64,000 bases of DNA from an uncultured Clostridia bacterium (GCA_934747805.1 CAKVHC010000001.1:62001-126000); one strand, 5' to 3'; shown: positions 24,017 to 33,622, counted from the first letter of the stretch. Notes: generated by a model from the letters alone, not told the origin. A program made the numbers and translations.

Positions 24017-26080
24017 TTACATATAACTTACAGACTTAACTTCAAAATAGCTTTGTGGATGACTGCACACTGGACAAACATCTGGCGCTTTTGTGCCAAC
24101 AACGATATGTCCGCAATTTCTACACTCCCAAACCTTAACTGAGCTTTTTTCAAACACTTGTTTGGTCTCAACATTTTTGAGCAGTGCACGATATCTTTCT
24201 TCGTGTGCTTTTTCAATCGCTCCAACTGCTCTAAATTTCTCAGCCAATTCTTTGAAGCCTTCGTCTTCAGCAGTTTTGGCAAATGACTCGTACATGTCCG
24301 TCCATTCAAAGTTTTCGCCTTCGGCAGCAGCCTTCAAATTGCTAGCAGTGTCGCCAATGCCTTTGAGTTCTTTGAACCACATTTTTGCGTGTTCTTTTTC
24401 GTTGTCTGCAGTGTGTAAGAAAATTTCTGCAATCTGCTCATAGCCTTCTTTCTTCGCAACTGACGAGAAATAGGTATATTTGTTTCTGGCTTGACTTTCG
24501 CCAGCAAATGCCGTCATCAAATTTTTCTCAGTTTGCGTGCCGGCATACTTGTTAGCTCCAGCATCGACCTCACGTTCGCTAACTTTAATAAGAGCAGTGC
24601 CATCTCGACGGCATTTTGGACAAACAGCTTGCTTGCCGGCTTCCAATTCAAATTCTTCTCCACACACATTGCATTTGTAAATAATCATTTTCATAATTTT
24701 TTCTCCTTTTTCATTTGTTGTTTTATCATTCAAAATTGATGACCTATCGGTATAGGTAGTGTGCAGCAATTTTTCTGCCAGCGAGCCACCTACTTTCCCA
24801 TAAAATTCGCCATACAATTCATTAATTTCTGGATTGTCGCAACTTATTTTGATTTTCTTATTCTCATCACAGTCATACAAGCCTTTAATACGAGCAGCGT
24901 TGACGTTAGTCTCGTCACCGATATGTTTAGGCTGACCACCACCGCCAATGCACCCACCTGGACAAGCCATTACTTCAATAAAATCAAAATGCTCACCATT
25001 ATCAATTCGAGCAATAATTTCTCGTGCATTACGCATGCCATAAACAGATGCCACACGCAAAGATTTGTCGCCAATAAATACAGTCGCAACTCTCAGACCG
25101 TCATAACCACGCACATTCTCAAATTTCACGAAATTAGCAGTAGGATTTGAGTTTGTTGTAAGTTTGTACATCGTACGCAGTGTTGCTTCCATGACACCGC
25201 CAGTATTGCCGAATATAGCTCCAGCACCCGAACTCTCTCCCATAAAGTCGTCAAACTTGTCGTTAGGTAAATTGTTTAAATCTATCTTTTCTTCTTTTGC
25301 CCAACTTGCCAACTCTCTAGTGGTGAGAATGAAATCATTGTCACGCATAGCAGGCTGATTGTTATACTTGGCAGTTGAGTTGAGCTCGGCACGTTTGATT
25401 TCCATTTTCTTAGCCGTGCAAGGAGTAATTGTTACGTTTACGATTTTGCTTGGATCTATATTTTTGCATTTTGCAAAATACGTTTTAATTGTTGCACCTT
25501 GCATGCTGATTGGGCTTTTGCAACTAGACAAATGCGTTCTTAGTTTTGGGAAGAAAGTTTCAACAAACTTCACCCATGAAGGACAGCAACTTGTAAACAT
25601 AGGCAAGTCTTCTTTTACCTGCAGTCTTGTCATAAGTTCGTTTGACTCTTCCATAACTGTAAGGTCAGCGCCGAAGTTGGTGTCAAGCACATAGTTGAAT
25701 CCAAGTTTACGTAAAAGAGCGACCATTTTGCCCTGCACAAAACTGCCGTATGGCAAGCCAAACTCTTCGCCAATTGCCACTCGCACGGCAGGGGCTGTGG
25801 AAACGATGAATATCTTCGATTTGTCAATCATTGCAGATTTTAGGGCTTTGTAGTCCAGCCTTTCCACAATGCTATTTGTTGGACAAGCATTTGCACATTG
25901 TCCACAATTTACACAAACCGCTTTGTTAGTGTTTCTTAAATCATAGTGGTCGAGAACAGACATGTATTCTCGGCACACACGTGCACATTCTCCGCACTTT
26001 ATGCATTTATCTTCTATTCGCACAATGGACGGATTGTCTTTGTCGATAGGCACGCGCAAATATTGGTCGGTAAATTCCAA
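24017..26080 (-). CDS. [FeFe] hydrogenase fused to rubrerythrin
   Basis: One 687-residue frame. The N-terminal half is an M2-type [FeFe] hydrogenase: two [4Fe-4S] motifs (Cys 26, 29, 32, 36 and 56, 59, 62, 66), then the H-cluster signatures TSCCPSW (163-169), PCTAKKME (220-227) and [14 protein letters not shown] (371-384). It ends in a normal hydrogenase tail (LLHTTYTDR, about 438-446). After a 16-residue linker comes a complete rubrerythrin from M463: an N-terminal CNVC/CPKC metal site, a ferritin-like diiron domain and a C-terminal rubredoxin site with CRNCG and CPVC. Translation starts at TTG with TAGGAG upstream. Inferred role: electrons from H2 reduce peroxide. Last gene of the glnS operon. 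Confidence 0.93.
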   Translation of the reverse strand: MEFTDQYLRVPIDKDNPSIVRIEDKCIKCGECARVCREYMSVLDHYDLRNTNKAVCVNCGQCANACPTNSIVERLDYKALKSAMIDKSKIFIVSTAPAVRVAIGEEFGLPYGSFVQGKMVALLRKLGFNYVLDTNFGADLTVMEESNELMTRLQVKEDLPMFTSCCPSWVKFVETFFPKLRTHLSSCKSPISMQGATIKTYFAKCKNIDPSKIVNVTITPCTAKKMEIKRAELNSTAKYNNQPAMRDNDFILTTRELASWAKEEKIDLNNLPNDKFDDFMGESSGAGAIFGNTGGVMEATLRTMYKLTTNSNPTANFVKFENVRGYDGLRVATVFIGDKSLRVASVYGMRNAREIIARIDNGEHFDFIEVMACPGGCIGGGGQPKHIGDETNVNAARIKGLYDCDENKKIKISCDNPEINELYGEFYGKVGGSLAEKLLHTTYTDRSSILNDKTTNEKGEKIMKMIIYKCNVCGEEFELEAGKQAVCPKCRRDGTALIKVSEREVDAGANKYAGTQTEKNLMTAFAGESQARNKYTYFSSVAKKEGYEQIAEIFLHTADNEKEHAKMWFKELKGIGDTASNLKAAAEGENFEWTDMYESFAKTAEDEGFKELAEKFRAVGAIEKAHEERYRALLKNVETKQVFEKSSVKVWECRNCGHIVVGTKAPDVCPVCSHPQSYFEVKSVSYM
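24692..24709 (-). promoter_or_regulatory. Internal ribosome site and start codon at the rubrerythrin junction
   Basis: On the minus strand AAAGGAG (24709-24703), 8 nt, ATG (24694-24692), in frame with the fusion. It would give a free 225-residue rubrerythrin. It looks like the intact start of a formerly separate gene. Confidence 0.75.
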
Positions 26081-26096
26081 ATTTTTCTCCTAAGTG

Positions 26097-27608
26097 TTAA
26101 GCGGTGATGCCGTTTGTAATGAACACGTATCCGCTCTCAGTGTTAATGATTAGCCTTGCCACAGTGTTAATATCTGCCCCATAAGCGTAGCACATGTAAA
26201 CATTGCCTTCGCTGTGTTCCATACGTCCCACGCCTGCATATATTTCTGGCGTTGTGGTGGAAACGATTGTAATCGCATATTTGTCGCCATTTGGATCTTC
26301 AGCTGGCGAGTTGCCTTTCGGTGCGAGTATAGACACTGGTGCACCTTTGGTTGTAATTTTGCTTTCTGTATCAGCTATGTTGTGGAATGAAACATAAACC
26401 TTGCTCGAAGCCGATCTTGACTCAACATTAGCATAGTCAACGCCTTTAAGATTGACTTCGCCTGATTTGGTGGTGACAAGTGCTTGACGCAGACTATTTG
26501 AGCCGTTGTAATAGCCCACATTATCAGCAAAAGTCACATTTATATTGCCCGAGCCAGTTGTCACGTCCACATATTCAGTGGCCGAGTTGACTGTCACTGC
26601 ACCTGAAGCTGTGGAAAGAGACAATTTGCTATTTGCTTTGTTGATTGCAATCTTTCCATTGGACGAATACAAATCGCAGTACGCATTGGTTTCGTCAATG
26701 TTAATCGAGCCTTCGTTAGTAATGTTGATATACGCACCTGCGTTCACTTTGTTTAAAGTTATATTAGTATTTACTGCGTTGGCATCGATGTCGTTTATTG
26801 TGTTTATATTAATTCTTCCGCCATTGCCAGTGTAGACAAGGCTGTCAACTTTGGTGGCACTAAGATAACCGGTTGATGAGTTGTCCACAACAAATTCACC
26901 AAATGTGTATCCGTTTGTGCCTTTCTCAGTAAAATTCACTTTACCTTTACTCATGGTTATATGAGTTTTAGTCAAATTCAATCTTGAACGCTCGGTCGTC
27001 GTAATAGAACCTGCGTTAATCTCTGCACTGAGATTGCCTGTTAAGTTTACATTATCCAACACTACAGAGCCAGACTTGGTGAGAATGGATAGATTGTCGT
27101 GTTCAAAATCGTAATCTGCGCCAATTGTCATAGCACCTGAACTTGATTCAAGTCTTATCGTTTCCGCATCGGAAACAAGTGTGGCTGGAATAAAGATGGT
27201 GACATAACATTTGCCACGGAGTTTAAGCCCCTCTGGTTCGTAAACGGTGCCGATTAGTGAGTTGGTTGAGTGATCAAACTCAAATTCGTATTTCACGTCG
27301 CCCTGATTAGCTTTCACTAAGCCGAACAGATCTCGTGACATTGTCGCCGTAACTCGATTGTTCTCCTGGTCTGTGACGACTACATTTAGCTGATAAGCGC
27401 CTGACTTCAACACAATGTTCTCAGTCGTGAGCCCTACGACGCTAGCACTGGAAGAAATCTCTTTGTTTTTGCTATAGTTCGCCAGTCGATAGCCGAAAAG
27501 CGAATGCGCAGGCATAACGAAAAGATAGCCTACAAATATCAAAAACAACGCCAGCAAAATGCCAACGACAATCATCAGTGCGATTCCAACTTTTTTTACG
27601 ACCTTCAA
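26097..27608 (-). CDS. Membrane-anchored beta-solenoid protein, DUF4097-like
   Basis: 503 residues. One N-terminal membrane helix (about residues 8-32) leaves the rest outside the cell. The body is a run of short beta turns with repeated Asn, Ser, Gly and Thr: phrases such as LTKSGSVVLDNVN, LSTASGAVTVNSA and VTTGSGNINVTF recur about every 20 residues, typical of DUF4097 / adhesin-like right-handed solenoids. Function unknown; such proteins are often surface or envelope-sensing. It sits 11 nt after alaS and 16 nt before the hydrogenase/rubrerythrin gene, so it is co-transcribed with both. Confidence 0.72.
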   Translation of the reverse strand: MKVVKKVGIALMIVVGILLALFLIFVGYLFVMPAHSLFGYRLANYSKNKEISSSASVVGLTTENIVLKSGAYQLNVVVTDQENNRVTATMSRDLFGLVKANQGDVKYEFEFDHSTNSLIGTVYEPEGLKLRGKCYVTIFIPATLVSDAETIRLESSSGAMTIGADYDFEHDNLSILTKSGSVVLDNVNLTGNLSAEINAGSITTTERSRLNLTKTHITMSKGKVNFTEKGTNGYTFGEFVVDNSSTGYLSATKVDSLVYTGNGGRININTINDIDANAVNTNITLNKVNAGAYINITNEGSINIDETNAYCDLYSSNGKIAINKANSKLSLSTASGAVTVNSATEYVDVTTGSGNINVTFADNVGYYNGSNSLRQALVTTKSGEVNLKGVDYANVESRSASSKVYVSFHNIADTESKITTKGAPVSILAPKGNSPAEDPNGDKYAITIVSTTTPEIYAGVGRMEHSEGNVYMCYAYGADINTVARLIINTESGYVFITNGITA

Positions 27609-27619
27609 ATCAAACTCCT

Positions 27620-29425
27620 TTATTCAACGATTGCTTTGATACGACGTACACCTGCCGAGCTTGCTTCTTGTTTGGCAATCTTAAACTTGCCAATTAGTCC
27701 TGTATGTTCAACATGTGGTCCGCCACAAATTTGAAAATCTAAATCTCCAATTTTATAGATTGTTACAAGTTCGTTTTCGTCTGCCTTGTGCACACCGTAT
27801 GCGCCCTGCGCTTTGGCTGTGTGGAAAGGCATTTCCAAACGCTCAACCTTGATATCTCTAGCGATTGCATCGTTGACAAATTTTTCCAACTGAGCAACTT
27901 CTTCATCCGTTAGTTTTCTGTCAAAATTGAAGTCAAAACGCAAACGTTCACTTGTGATATTGCTGCCCTTTTGCTCGACATGAGTGCCGAACATTTTTCT
28001 AAGGCCTGCAAGCAACAAATGGCAAGCAGTGTGCAGACGGACAGAGGCTTCACTGTTGTCAGCAAGGCCGCCCTTGAATGCACCGGCACTTGTAGTGCGT
28101 GCGAGTTCTTGGTGTGCCTTGAACGCTTCGTCAAAGCCTTCTTTGTCGACCGTGTAGCCATTTTCTTTTGCCATTTCAATCGTCATTTCAATTGGAAAAC
28201 CGAACGTGTCAAAAAGTCTAAATGCCGACTTGCCGTTTATCACCTTTTCTGGCACGAAATCGGCGTTTTGTGACTGCATAAAAGCGTTTTTTCGCTCAAT
28301 GCCGTTTATCACTTTGTCAAATTCACGGTTGCCAAGTTCCAACGTCTTCAAGAATTTTTCTTCTTCTTTGTTAAGCTCGTCCACGATTTTGTTTTGGTTT
28401 TGAGCGAGTTCAGGATAGTCATTTTTGAAATATTCAACATATCCGCAAGCAATTTCACCCAAATGACCCGCATCAATGCCAAGTTTGCGCATATGGCGAA
28501 TGGCACGACGAATCAATCGGCGTAGAACATAGCCTTGTCCAACATTGCTAGGCACAATTGCCTTTTCGTCACCAAGAATGATGACTGATGTACGAATGTG
28601 GTCAGCAACAATTCTGAATGACGCTTGCATTTCTTCGTCCATATACGATTTGCCTGACAACTTTTCAAGCAAGCTAATGGTTGGTGCGAATACTTCGCTG
28701 TCAAACACGGATTTGAGCCCGTTGAGCGTAACGAGAGTACGCTCCAAGCCCATGCCAGTGTCAATGTTTTTTTGTTTGAGTGGTTCAAATTTGTCGCCGT
28801 CATGGTTAAACTCCATAAACACGTCGTTCCAGATCTCCACCCAACGACTGTCTTCCGGATCAAACACCTTTGGTGCTGGATTGTTGTCATCCACCCAGTA
28901 GAACATTTCACTATCACTGCCGCAAGGTCCTTTAAGTTCCATATTTGGCCACCAGTTCTCTTCCACGAGCGCAACACGTTCACGCGGCATGCCGCACTTA
29001 ATCCATGTGTCTATGGCCTCTTGGTCTTTTGGCACTAGTGCGTTGCCAGCAAAAACAGTAACGGCCAGACGTTCACGGTCAAGATTGAGAACGGAAGTCA
29101 AAAACTCATAACTCCATTCAATCATTTGTGTTTTGAAATAATCTCCGAGTGACCAGTTGCCTAGCATCTCAAAAAATGTAAGGTGACAAATATCGCCCAC
29201 TTCATCAATGTCGCCTGTACGCACGCATTTCTGCACATCGCACAAACGCTTGCCCATAGGGTGCGGCTGACCCAACAAGTATGGCACTAGTGGATGCATG
29301 CCAGCCGTGGTAAACAACACACTAGGGTCGTTTTCTGGAATAACGCTTGCTGATGCGATACGTTTGTGCCCTTTGCTAGTGTAAAAGTTAAACCATTTAT
29401 CTAAAAGTTCTTGTCTTGTAATCAT
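27620..29425 (-). CDS. alaS: Alanyl-tRNA synthetase lacking the C-Ala domain
   Basis: Charges tRNA-Ala. Class II catalytic core at the N-terminus (FTTAGMHPLVPYLLGQ, TFFEMLGNWSLGDYFK, GMGLERT), then the tRNA-recognition region and the editing domain with HTACH and CGGPHVEH zinc-binding pairs. The protein ends after VRRIKAIVE at 601 residues; typical bacterial AlaRS is about 870 and has a C-terminal DHHA1/C-Ala domain. The catalytic, recognition and editing modules are complete, so it is probably functional and naturally short. It starts 3 nt after the glnS stop. Confidence 0.95.
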   Translation of the reverse strand: MITRQELLDKWFNFYTSKGHKRIASASVIPENDPSVLFTTAGMHPLVPYLLGQPHPMGKRLCDVQKCVRTGDIDEVGDICHLTFFEMLGNWSLGDYFKTQMIEWSYEFLTSVLNLDRERLAVTVFAGNALVPKDQEAIDTWIKCGMPRERVALVEENWWPNMELKGPCGSDSEMFYWVDDNNPAPKVFDPEDSRWVEIWNDVFMEFNHDGDKFEPLKQKNIDTGMGLERTLVTLNGLKSVFDSEVFAPTISLLEKLSGKSYMDEEMQASFRIVADHIRTSVIILGDEKAIVPSNVGQGYVLRRLIRRAIRHMRKLGIDAGHLGEIACGYVEYFKNDYPELAQNQNKIVDELNKEEEKFLKTLELGNREFDKVINGIERKNAFMQSQNADFVPEKVINGKSAFRLFDTFGFPIEMTIEMAKENGYTVDKEGFDEAFKAHQELARTTSAGAFKGGLADNSEASVRLHTACHLLLAGLRKMFGTHVEQKGSNITSERLRFDFNFDRKLTDEEVAQLEKFVNDAIARDIKVERLEMPFHTAKAQGAYGVHKADENELVTIYKIGDLDFQICGGPHVEHTGLIGKFKIAKQEASSAGVRRIKAIVE

Positions 29426-29428
29426 AAA

Positions 29429-31051
29429 TTATTTGCTGTCCTTCAAACTTACAGTTTCGTTGTAAATCAAATTGTTTTTATCTGCTTTGGTGTCGAGTAT
29501 GTAATAGCCCATACGGACAAATTGCATCTGTTTATCTGCCTTGACTTTAGTGGCAAATTTTTCGATAAATCCGTGACGGACTTCTCGAGAATTCGGATTG
29601 ACAATCTCAGCCAAACGATCTGGATCAAAAGCTTCGCCTATCTTCAAAAGGTTGTTGAAATGATAGGTAGTCATAGGCACGCTATCAACCACGCTCACCC
29701 AATGAATTGTGGCTTTTGGTTTAGCACTGCCGTCAGTCACGATTGAACATTCAAGGTGGTCGATTTCGCCTGCGTCGTTTTTCACCACTTTGTCGCAGCG
29801 AATGATATAGCATCCCATTAGGCGTACAACATTGCCAGGATACAAACGGAAGAATTTTGGTGCTGGTTCTTCCATAAAGTCTTCTTTCTCAATATAAAGC
29901 TCACGTGCAAAGACTGCCGTATGATGACCAGAATTCTCGACAGTTGGGTTGTTGCTGATATTCACCTTTTCAGTTTTCTTTTCTGCATAGTTGGTGATAA
30001 CCACTTTCAATGGGTTAACAACAGCCATAACACGTTGTGCGGTCTTGTTCAAGTCTTCACGCACGCATGCTTCCAAAATGTGCGGCTGCACAAGGCTATT
30101 AGATTTGCTCACGCCGATACGTGTGCAGAACTCACGCACGCTGCTAGCAGGGTAACCTTTACGACGTAGAGCACGTACGGTTGGCAAGCGTGGGTCGTCC
30201 CAGCCGTCAACATAACCAGAATTGACGAGCGTGTTTAGGAAACGTTTACTCATAACAGTGCCGTCAATATTCAAACGTGCAAATTCGATCTGTCTAGGTT
30301 TGCCAGCGATGGTGCGGCAGTGTTCAATCACCCAATCATACAATGGACGGTGATCTTCAAATTCCAGCGAGCATAATGAGTGAGTAATATTTTCGATAGC
30401 GTCTTCCAATGGGTGTGCAAAATCGTACATTGGATAAATGCACCATTTGTCGCCTGTGCGGAAATGTGACGTGTGCAAAATGCGATATATTACAGGGTCA
30501 CGCATATTAATGTTTGGGCTTGCCATGTCAATCTTGGCACGAAGCACTTTTTCGCCATCCTTAAACTCGCCTGCACGCATACGTGCAAACAAATCAAGGT
30601 TCTCTTCAATCGAACGATTGCGATATGGACTATCAGTGCCAGGTGTGGTGAGTGTGCCACGTGTCGCACTGATCTCTTCTGCACTCAGGTCGCACACGTA
30701 TGCCAGACCTTGCTTGATGAAGTCCACGGCGGTTTCGTAAATTTTCTCGTAATAGTCGCTCACATAAGCGCACTTATTCCACTTGAAACCTAGCCACTTA
30801 ATGTCTTGCTTGATAGATTCAGCGTATTCTTCCTTTTCTTTGTTTGGGTTGGTATCGTCAAAACGCAAATTGGTGATGCCACCGAACTTCTGTGCGGTCA
30901 AAAAGTCGATGCAGACGGCTTTTGCGTGGCCAATATGCAAATAACCCGTTGGTTCAGGTGGGAAACGGGTGATAATCTTCTTTAAATGTTTTTTCTCAAT
31001 GTCTTCAACGATTGCTTGCTCGATAAAATTGCTTGGCTTAATTTCGTTCAT
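29429..31051 (-). CDS. glnS: Glutaminyl-tRNA synthetase
   Basis: Charges tRNA-Gln directly. 540 residues, class I core: FPPEPTGYLHIGHAKA carries HIGH (GYLHIGHA), the discriminating segment is RFDDTNPNKE, and the KMSKS loop is VMSKR. The two beta-barrel anticodon domains fill the C-terminal half. The start follows ATAAGGAGCATTCT. First gene of the glnS-alaS-DUF4097-hydrogenase/rubrerythrin unit, with a strong promoter at 31077. Many Firmicutes rely on GatCAB instead; whether GatCAB is present cannot be seen here. Confidence 0.97.
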   Translation of the reverse strand: MNEIKPSNFIEQAIVEDIEKKHLKKIITRFPPEPTGYLHIGHAKAVCIDFLTAQKFGGITNLRFDDTNPNKEKEEYAESIKQDIKWLGFKWNKCAYVSDYYEKIYETAVDFIKQGLAYVCDLSAEEISATRGTLTTPGTDSPYRNRSIEENLDLFARMRAGEFKDGEKVLRAKIDMASPNINMRDPVIYRILHTSHFRTGDKWCIYPMYDFAHPLEDAIENITHSLCSLEFEDHRPLYDWVIEHCRTIAGKPRQIEFARLNIDGTVMSKRFLNTLVNSGYVDGWDDPRLPTVRALRRKGYPASSVREFCTRIGVSKSNSLVQPHILEACVREDLNKTAQRVMAVVNPLKVVITNYAEKKTEKVNISNNPTVENSGHHTAVFARELYIEKEDFMEEPAPKFFRLYPGNVVRLMGCYIIRCDKVVKNDAGEIDHLECSIVTDGSAKPKATIHWVSVVDSVPMTTYHFNNLLKIGEAFDPDRLAEIVNPNSREVRHGFIEKFATKVKADKQMQFVRMGYYILDTKADKNNLIYNETVSLKDSK

Positions 31052-31076
31052 AATAGAATGCTCCTTATATCATTGT

Positions 31077-31105
31077 ATTATATCAAATGCGTCACGATTA
31101 GGCAA
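31077..31105 (-). promoter_or_regulatory. Promoter of the glnS operon
   Basis: On the minus strand TTGCCT (31105-31100), 17 bp, TATAAT (31082-31077). Confidence 0.75.
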
Positions 31106-31218
31106 TAAAATAGAAACATAAATTGCATTTTGGTTTAGTTTTTTTGCTTAGTTTGTAAATACGTTCGTTTCTGCCACAAGAGAGAGCAGATTGCAGCTTA
31201 GTCACCTAATATAAAAAC

Positions 31219-31243
31219 AAAAAAAGTGGTGCTACCCACTTTT
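31219..31243 (-). terminator. Terminator of the zinc-ribbon membrane protein gene
   Basis: AAAGTGG / CCACTTT hairpin; on the minus strand it is followed by seven T. Confidence 0.75.
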
Positions 31244-31291
31244 ATTTTATTCTTTAAAGCATGATGTTGCAACTAGTAGACATTTACAAAA

Positions 31292-32137
31292 TTATTCCAG
31301 ACTTGCACCGCAATTAGGGCATTTTTTGTCGTCTGGACTGAGTTTGCTATTGCAATATGGACAATGACGATTCAAACGCTCTACTTCGGCCGCTTCTTTT
31401 GCTTTTTCTTCAGCAGCTTTGGCTTCTTCTTTCTGTTTGCTCTTGATCACAATCATAATGGCACCTGCAATGCAAGCAGCAAGTGCTATGCTGGCAACAG
31501 TGATAATGGTTATGTTGATTTTTTTGCCATTTACACAACTGATATACTCACCATCGTCTGTCAACGGAATGTTTTTGTAGTCAATGTTGATAGAATCTGT
31601 GTTGGCTGTGATAGGCTTGGAGTTGACTGCAAATTGCATAACGTCGCCAATACGGATTGAACTTATGGTTTCTGCAGTGTAGACATAGAAAGTGTAACCA
31701 TTCAAATCTTTCTCCACGCCAGTTGCATCAGTGTACTTGATAGTATACGTAAAATACCAGCGGTCGCTGTCCTCACTGTAGAATCTATCTGTCACTACGC
31801 CGTCAACCACATATCCTTCGTTCGATTCGGCGTACTCGATCATGTCTAGATAGTATTCACGGTCAACTTCAATCTTTTTGATGGCCTGATTGTTTACACC
31901 CAACGTAATTGAAAGAGTGACAATCAAGAATACCGCCATAAACATAAGCGTTGCCAAAAATGAAAGAATGCCGGCACGCCTTTCATTGATCACGTAAAAA
32001 TTAGGTCCAATATGAAATCTCATTGGGCCATGTGAACGTCTACCGCCACTGCCTGAACTTCTGTGAAAACCGCCTCCGAAACTGCTGCCGCCTGAAAAGT
32101 GACTACCGCCACCACCGCCGTGTGAACCACTTGGCAT
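31292..32137 (-). CDS. Two-helix membrane protein with Gly/Ser-rich start and zinc ribbon
   Basis: 281 residues. The first 45 are dominated by Gly, Ser and His. A membrane helix spans about 57-82, an extracytoplasmic beta-rich domain of about 120 residues follows, then a second helix (about 207-232), a charged coiled stretch rich in Glu, Ala and Lys, and a C-terminal zinc ribbon with CPYC and CPNC. Function unknown; the ribbon would face the cytoplasm. The start follows TAGGAGGTAGTT. Monocistronic. Confidence 0.7.
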   Translation of the reverse strand: MPSGSHGGGGGSHFSGGSSFGGGFHRSSGSGGRRSHGPMRFHIGPNFYVINERRAGILSFLATLMFMAVFLIVTLSITLGVNNQAIKKIEVDREYYLDMIEYAESNEGYVVDGVVTDRFYSEDSDRWYFTYTIKYTDATGVEKDLNGYTFYVYTAETISSIRIGDVMQFAVNSKPITANTDSINIDYKNIPLTDDGEYISCVNGKKINITIITVASIALAACIAGAIMIVIKSKQKEEAKAAEEKAKEAAEVERLNRHCPYCNSKLSPDDKKCPNCGASLE

Positions 32138-32280
32138 AACTACCTCCTAAATTGTTTAAAGATGAAACGCAATGTTATCATCAATAACCTTTAAATATAT
32201 TTTTATTATAACAAAATAATTGTTGAAAGAAAAGAGTTTTTTTATTTATTTTAAATTAATAAAAATATTTTTAAAAATAA

Positions 32281-32886
32281 TTAATTCAATTCTTTTAATT
32301 TAATAAATTTAATAAATGGCATTTTAATTGCAGAAATAGTTAAATAATAAATATTTTTTTCTAAATCTGTTATTTTAAAAGGATTTTTACTTATTTTTTT
32401 CTTATTTTCTTTCATTTTTTCAATGCTGCCGAACAATTTTAATTCGCTTTCAAAATCTGTCCAGCACATAGTGTAAAAATTATTTTTATTTTTTTCTTTT
32501 TGTTTATTTATTTTTTTTATTTTTTTTGGGAAAAATCTTTCTGCTATTTTTTCATCGTACTCTTTGACTATTTGCACGTCCAGCCCGAGTGGGCGTTTGT
32601 CAACTGCAACAGCCACTAAATTATTGCTATGCGAAATGTTGAAATAAAATTCGTCGTTCAATAGTCTTGGTTTGCCAGATTCGTCACGAACGATCTCAAG
32701 CGAATCAAGGTCTAATTTGTAAACCTTCTCGGTCAAAAATCTCAGCATTAGATACGAAGCAAATGTGCGGGTCTTGTCTTCAACACTTTTGTACTCTTCT
32801 ATTCGCTTGGCAAAATAAGGCGAAGCCACCTTTTCGCCGTCATATTTAAAATTGTAAATATCGTATACACAAACTTTCATACTCAT
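32281..32886 (-). CDS. 4'-phosphopantetheinyl transferase, Sfp type
   Basis: Moves phosphopantetheine from CoA to carrier proteins. Motifs: GKPRL, FNISHSNNLVAVAV and LGLDVQIV with the metal-binding Asp, then WTDFESELKLFG in place of the usual WxxKES(Y/F)xK; the Lys before the Glu is replaced by Phe, while the catalytic Glu and last Lys remain. About 201 residues from MSMKVCVYD; GGAG lies 6 nt before this ATG, so the start at 32898 is rejected. The C-terminal third is extremely AT-rich and Lys/Asn/Ile-heavy compared with the N-terminal part. Confidence 0.85.
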   Translation of the reverse strand: MSMKVCVYDIYNFKYDGEKVASPYFAKRIEEYKSVEDKTRTFASYLMLRFLTEKVYKLDLDSLEIVRDESGKPRLLNDEFYFNISHSNNLVAVAVDKRPLGLDVQIVKEYDEKIAERFFPKKIKKINKQKEKNKNNFYTMCWTDFESELKLFGSIEKMKENKKKISKNPFKITDLEKNIYYLTISAIKMPFIKFIKLKELN

Positions 32887-32942
32887 TATCAACTCCATTA
32901 TATCTAATTTTACATAATTTGCAAACTATTGAAAAATATTTT

Positions 32943-32971
32943 TTGACTTGACGCCACAAAAATGCTAAAAT
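32943..32971 (+). promoter_or_regulatory. Promoter of the metallopeptidase-XRE unit
   Basis: TTGACT (32943-32948), 17 bp, TAAAAT (32966-32971), followed by the ribosome site TTAGGAGAATACT. Confidence 0.75.
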
Positions 32972-32988
32972 TTGGTTAGGAGAATACT

Positions 32989-33612
32989 ATGTGCTTCAGG
33001 TTTATTACCTACAATAAATTTAAGGAAGACAAATGGGAAGAGTTGAGCCCTGAAGAACGACTCAATACTTATCAGAAGTTGGAAAACATTCAAGCGAAGA
33101 AACTGGGTCGACCTGCCTACACCATTACACCGAATTATTCGTGGGCGGAAAACGTTAACGGCGAGTGTTCAAGCAAATATAAGACAATTCAAATCAATCA
33201 ACGTTTTTTGTACGAACCTGAACTCAGATTTTTGGGGATGATGACAATCTTTCACGAAGGCAGGCACGCTTTCCAATACGAGAGCTGTTTCGGCGAGAAC
33301 GAGCCATTCAGGTTTAGCCGAGCATATAGATGGAAACGCAACTTTGAGGGTTACATTAATGGGCTGACGGACAAATACTCGTTCTACTCAATGCAGCCTG
33401 TCGAGCTCGACGCCAACAAATACGCCATTAACCGAATGCTAGACTTTCAGCACCGCTTCCGCTATGAGCCGCTCTATCACCGCACTCTCACCTTTAAGGA
33501 AAACGCTATGGAAAACGCCAAAGATGTGGCACGCAAAGAGCTAGGCATTTTCTACAAATGGAAAGTCGCACGCCGCACCAAACGTGAACGTGAAAAAAAT
33601 CATTATGAATAA
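32989..33612 (+). CDS. Putative zinc metallopeptidase (HExxH)
   Basis: 207 residues, no signal peptide. The motif HEGRHAFQYE (about residues 90-99) is a zincin-type HExxH, and QPVELDANKYA about 45 residues later could supply the third ligand Glu, as in gluzincins. The C-terminus is strongly basic. The family is not recognised. The next gene, 10 nt downstream, encodes an XRE regulator; this recalls ImmA/ImmR pairs in which a metallopeptidase cleaves a repressor, but the peptidase is not obviously of the ImmA (COG2856) family. Confidence 0.6.
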   Translation: MCFRFITYNKFKEDKWEELSPEERLNTYQKLENIQAKKLGRPAYTITPNYSWAENVNGECSSKYKTIQINQRFLYEPELRFLGMMTIFHEGRHAFQYESCFGENEPFRFSRAYRWKRNFEGYINGLTDKYSFYSMQPVELDANKYAINRMLDFQHRFRYEPLYHRTLTFKENAMENAKDVARKELGIFYKWKVARRTKREREKNHYE

Positions 33613-33622
33613 AGGAAACATT

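Noticed and set aside
24017..26080. Fusion as a sequencing error
   Set aside because: The frame passes through the linker with no rare or odd bases, but this is only provisional: an intact ribosome site at the junction means one wrong base could have hidden a stop, so resequencing is listed as a check.
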